Shown here: in pieces, positions 5,348-6,080 of the stretch
Numbering within the stretch: the first letter of the stretch is position 1
Layout of the letters: every line of letters begins with the position of its first letter
Origin: Pseudorhodobacter sp.
Lineage (GTDB): Bacteria; Pseudomonadota; Alphaproteobacteria; Rhodobacterales; Rhodobacteraceae
DNA: 6,080 bases
Assembly: GCA_014378345.1 (NCBI GenBank)
Contig: JACMNW010000319.1
Coordinates: 1 to 6,080 of the forward strand
Direction: 5' to 3'
Notes under the pieces: generated by a model
The model's input: only the letters and a program-made list of their open reading frames with translations
What the model was told of the DNA's origin: nothing
Databases searched by the model: none
Position numbers and translations under genes: made by a program

Positions 5348-6080
5348 ATGCGGGTTTTGGTGGTTGGTGCGGGGTCTATTGGGCGCAGGCATGCGGAAAA
5401 TCTGGGCGCTCTTGGTGTTACTGCGGACCTGATCGGATGGCGTGGATATTCTGCCGAAATGCTGGCAGCACGTCTTGCGCAGGGCGATGTTCAGGGTGTG
5501 GTGATTGCAACAGCCACGCAAATACGGCTGGCGCTGATTGCGGTCTGTGCAGCGGCGGATATGCCGTTTTACGTGGAAAAGCCATTGGCGTTTGACAGTG
5601 CGGAATTGGCGCGCATTGCGGCGGTCGCGGCCCCGGTGGCGGGGCGGTCATTCATAGGGTTTATGATGCGCTATCACCCGGCGTTTCGGTATCTGGCGGC
5701 GGCTGATCTGTCAGATACCTATCGTTTCGGGTTCGAGATTGGCCATGACGTTACCCAATGGCGGCAGAACTGGCGGTTTTCTGACAGTTATGCAGCACAG
5801 CCTGTGGGTGGCGGCGTGTTGCTGGACCTGTGCCATGAACTGGATATGGCGACGTGTTTGTTTTCCGGTTTGGCCTTGGCTGGGGTGGCTAGCCTTGGTC
5901 ACGCTGCCTATCCGGGCGTTGATATGGCCAGCCAAATTCGGCTGACTGCGGGTCATGCCACTGGCGAAGTGGCGATGGATTATCTGGCCCCTGTTTCAAC
6001 CCGGCGCGTGGTCTTGCGGGGATTGGACCGGTTGCATGATTTCGATCTGATTTCGGGGCGCTATTCCATCACCGGGCAAG
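5348..6080 (+). CDS. Gfo/Idh/MocA-family NAD(P)-dependent sugar oxidoreductase (3' end outside window)
   Basis: The first 244 residues are seen and the frame is open to the right edge. The N-terminal Rossmann domain starts with VLVVGAGSIGRRHAENL (3-19); VVIATAT (51-57) and the family-defining EKPLA (77-81) follow. The C-terminal alpha/beta domain contains GGGVLLDLCHELD (154-166), whose Asp160 and His163 correspond to the D-x-x-H pair that positions the substrate; Cys162 sits where Gly or Ser is common. The family oxidises or reduces hydroxyls of sugars, inositols and sugar nucleotides; the exact substrate cannot be read from the sequence. Position right after galE suggests a nucleotide-sugar or exopolysaccharide-related role. 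The ATG at 5348 has GGGGG (5334-5338) 9 bases upstream; an in-frame ATG at 5339 would add three residues but directly abuts that purine run. The segment before EKP is rather short, so the first Rossmann unit is compact. Confidence 0.88.
   Translation, partial: MRVLVVGAGSIGRRHAENLGALGVTADLIGWRGYSAEMLAARLAQGDVQGVVIATATQIRLALIAVCAAADMPFYVEKPLAFDSAELARIAAVAAPVAGRSFIGFMMRYHPAFRYLAAADLSDTYRFGFEIGHDVTQWRQNWRFSDSYAAQPVGGGVLLDLCHELDMATCLFSGLALAGVASLGHAAYPGVDMASQIRLTAGHATGEVAMDYLAPVSTRRVVLRGLDRLHDFDLISGRYSITGQ

Noticed and set aside
4556..5956. Minus-strand and alternate plus-strand frames over galE and the oxidoreductase
   Set aside because: Shadows of two well-supported plus-strand genes.

Overview
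The window looks like part of a surface or exopolysaccharide locus from an alphaproteobacterium. My best guess is the marine Rhodobacterales (Roseobacter-like) group. This is an inference from three things: the protein style (a glycosyltransferase with an N-terminal 'GWA'-type beta domain, an ExoB-like GalE, and a serralysin-type RTX protein), the moderately GC-rich coding sequence, and the AT-rich intergenic DNA. No rRNA, tRNA, CRISPR array or insertion sequence was seen.

Layout. Positions 1-1740 (minus) hold the first 580 residues of a multidomain glycosyltransferase. It has an N-terminal beta domain, a complete GT2 (GT-A fold) domain, and what looks like the start of a second, GT-B/GT4-like domain that runs off the left edge. 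A 155-base gap follows, with a nested inverted repeat. Positions 1896-3881 (minus) encode a complete 661-residue serralysin-like zinc metallopeptidase with three RTX calcium-binding blocks, probably secreted by a type I system that is not in this window. Positions 3882-4320 form a 439-base divergent regulatory region. It has good sigma70-like promoters on both strands, arranged around a 10-bp inverted repeat with a central dyad, and a long untranslated leader on the plus side. Positions 4321-5331 (plus) encode a UDP-glucose 4-epimerase (GalE/ExoB type). A Gfo/Idh/MocA-family sugar oxidoreductase follows 16 bases later (5348 to the right edge), probably in the same operon.

How the genes may work together. 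GalE would supply UDP-galactose (or a related UDP-sugar), the oxidoreductase would modify a sugar or sugar nucleotide, and the glycosyltransferase would assemble the polymer. The RTX peptidase is divergently transcribed from the sugar-nucleotide genes. It could be an exported enzyme acting on the matrix or on cell-surface proteins. The shared promoter region suggests, but does not show, joint control.

The most interesting items are the symmetrical divergent promoter region, an eight-G run inside the peptidase's RTX-coding region that could slip, and an exported metallopeptidase sitting beside polysaccharide genes. None of this amounts to a demonstrably new system; all are leads.
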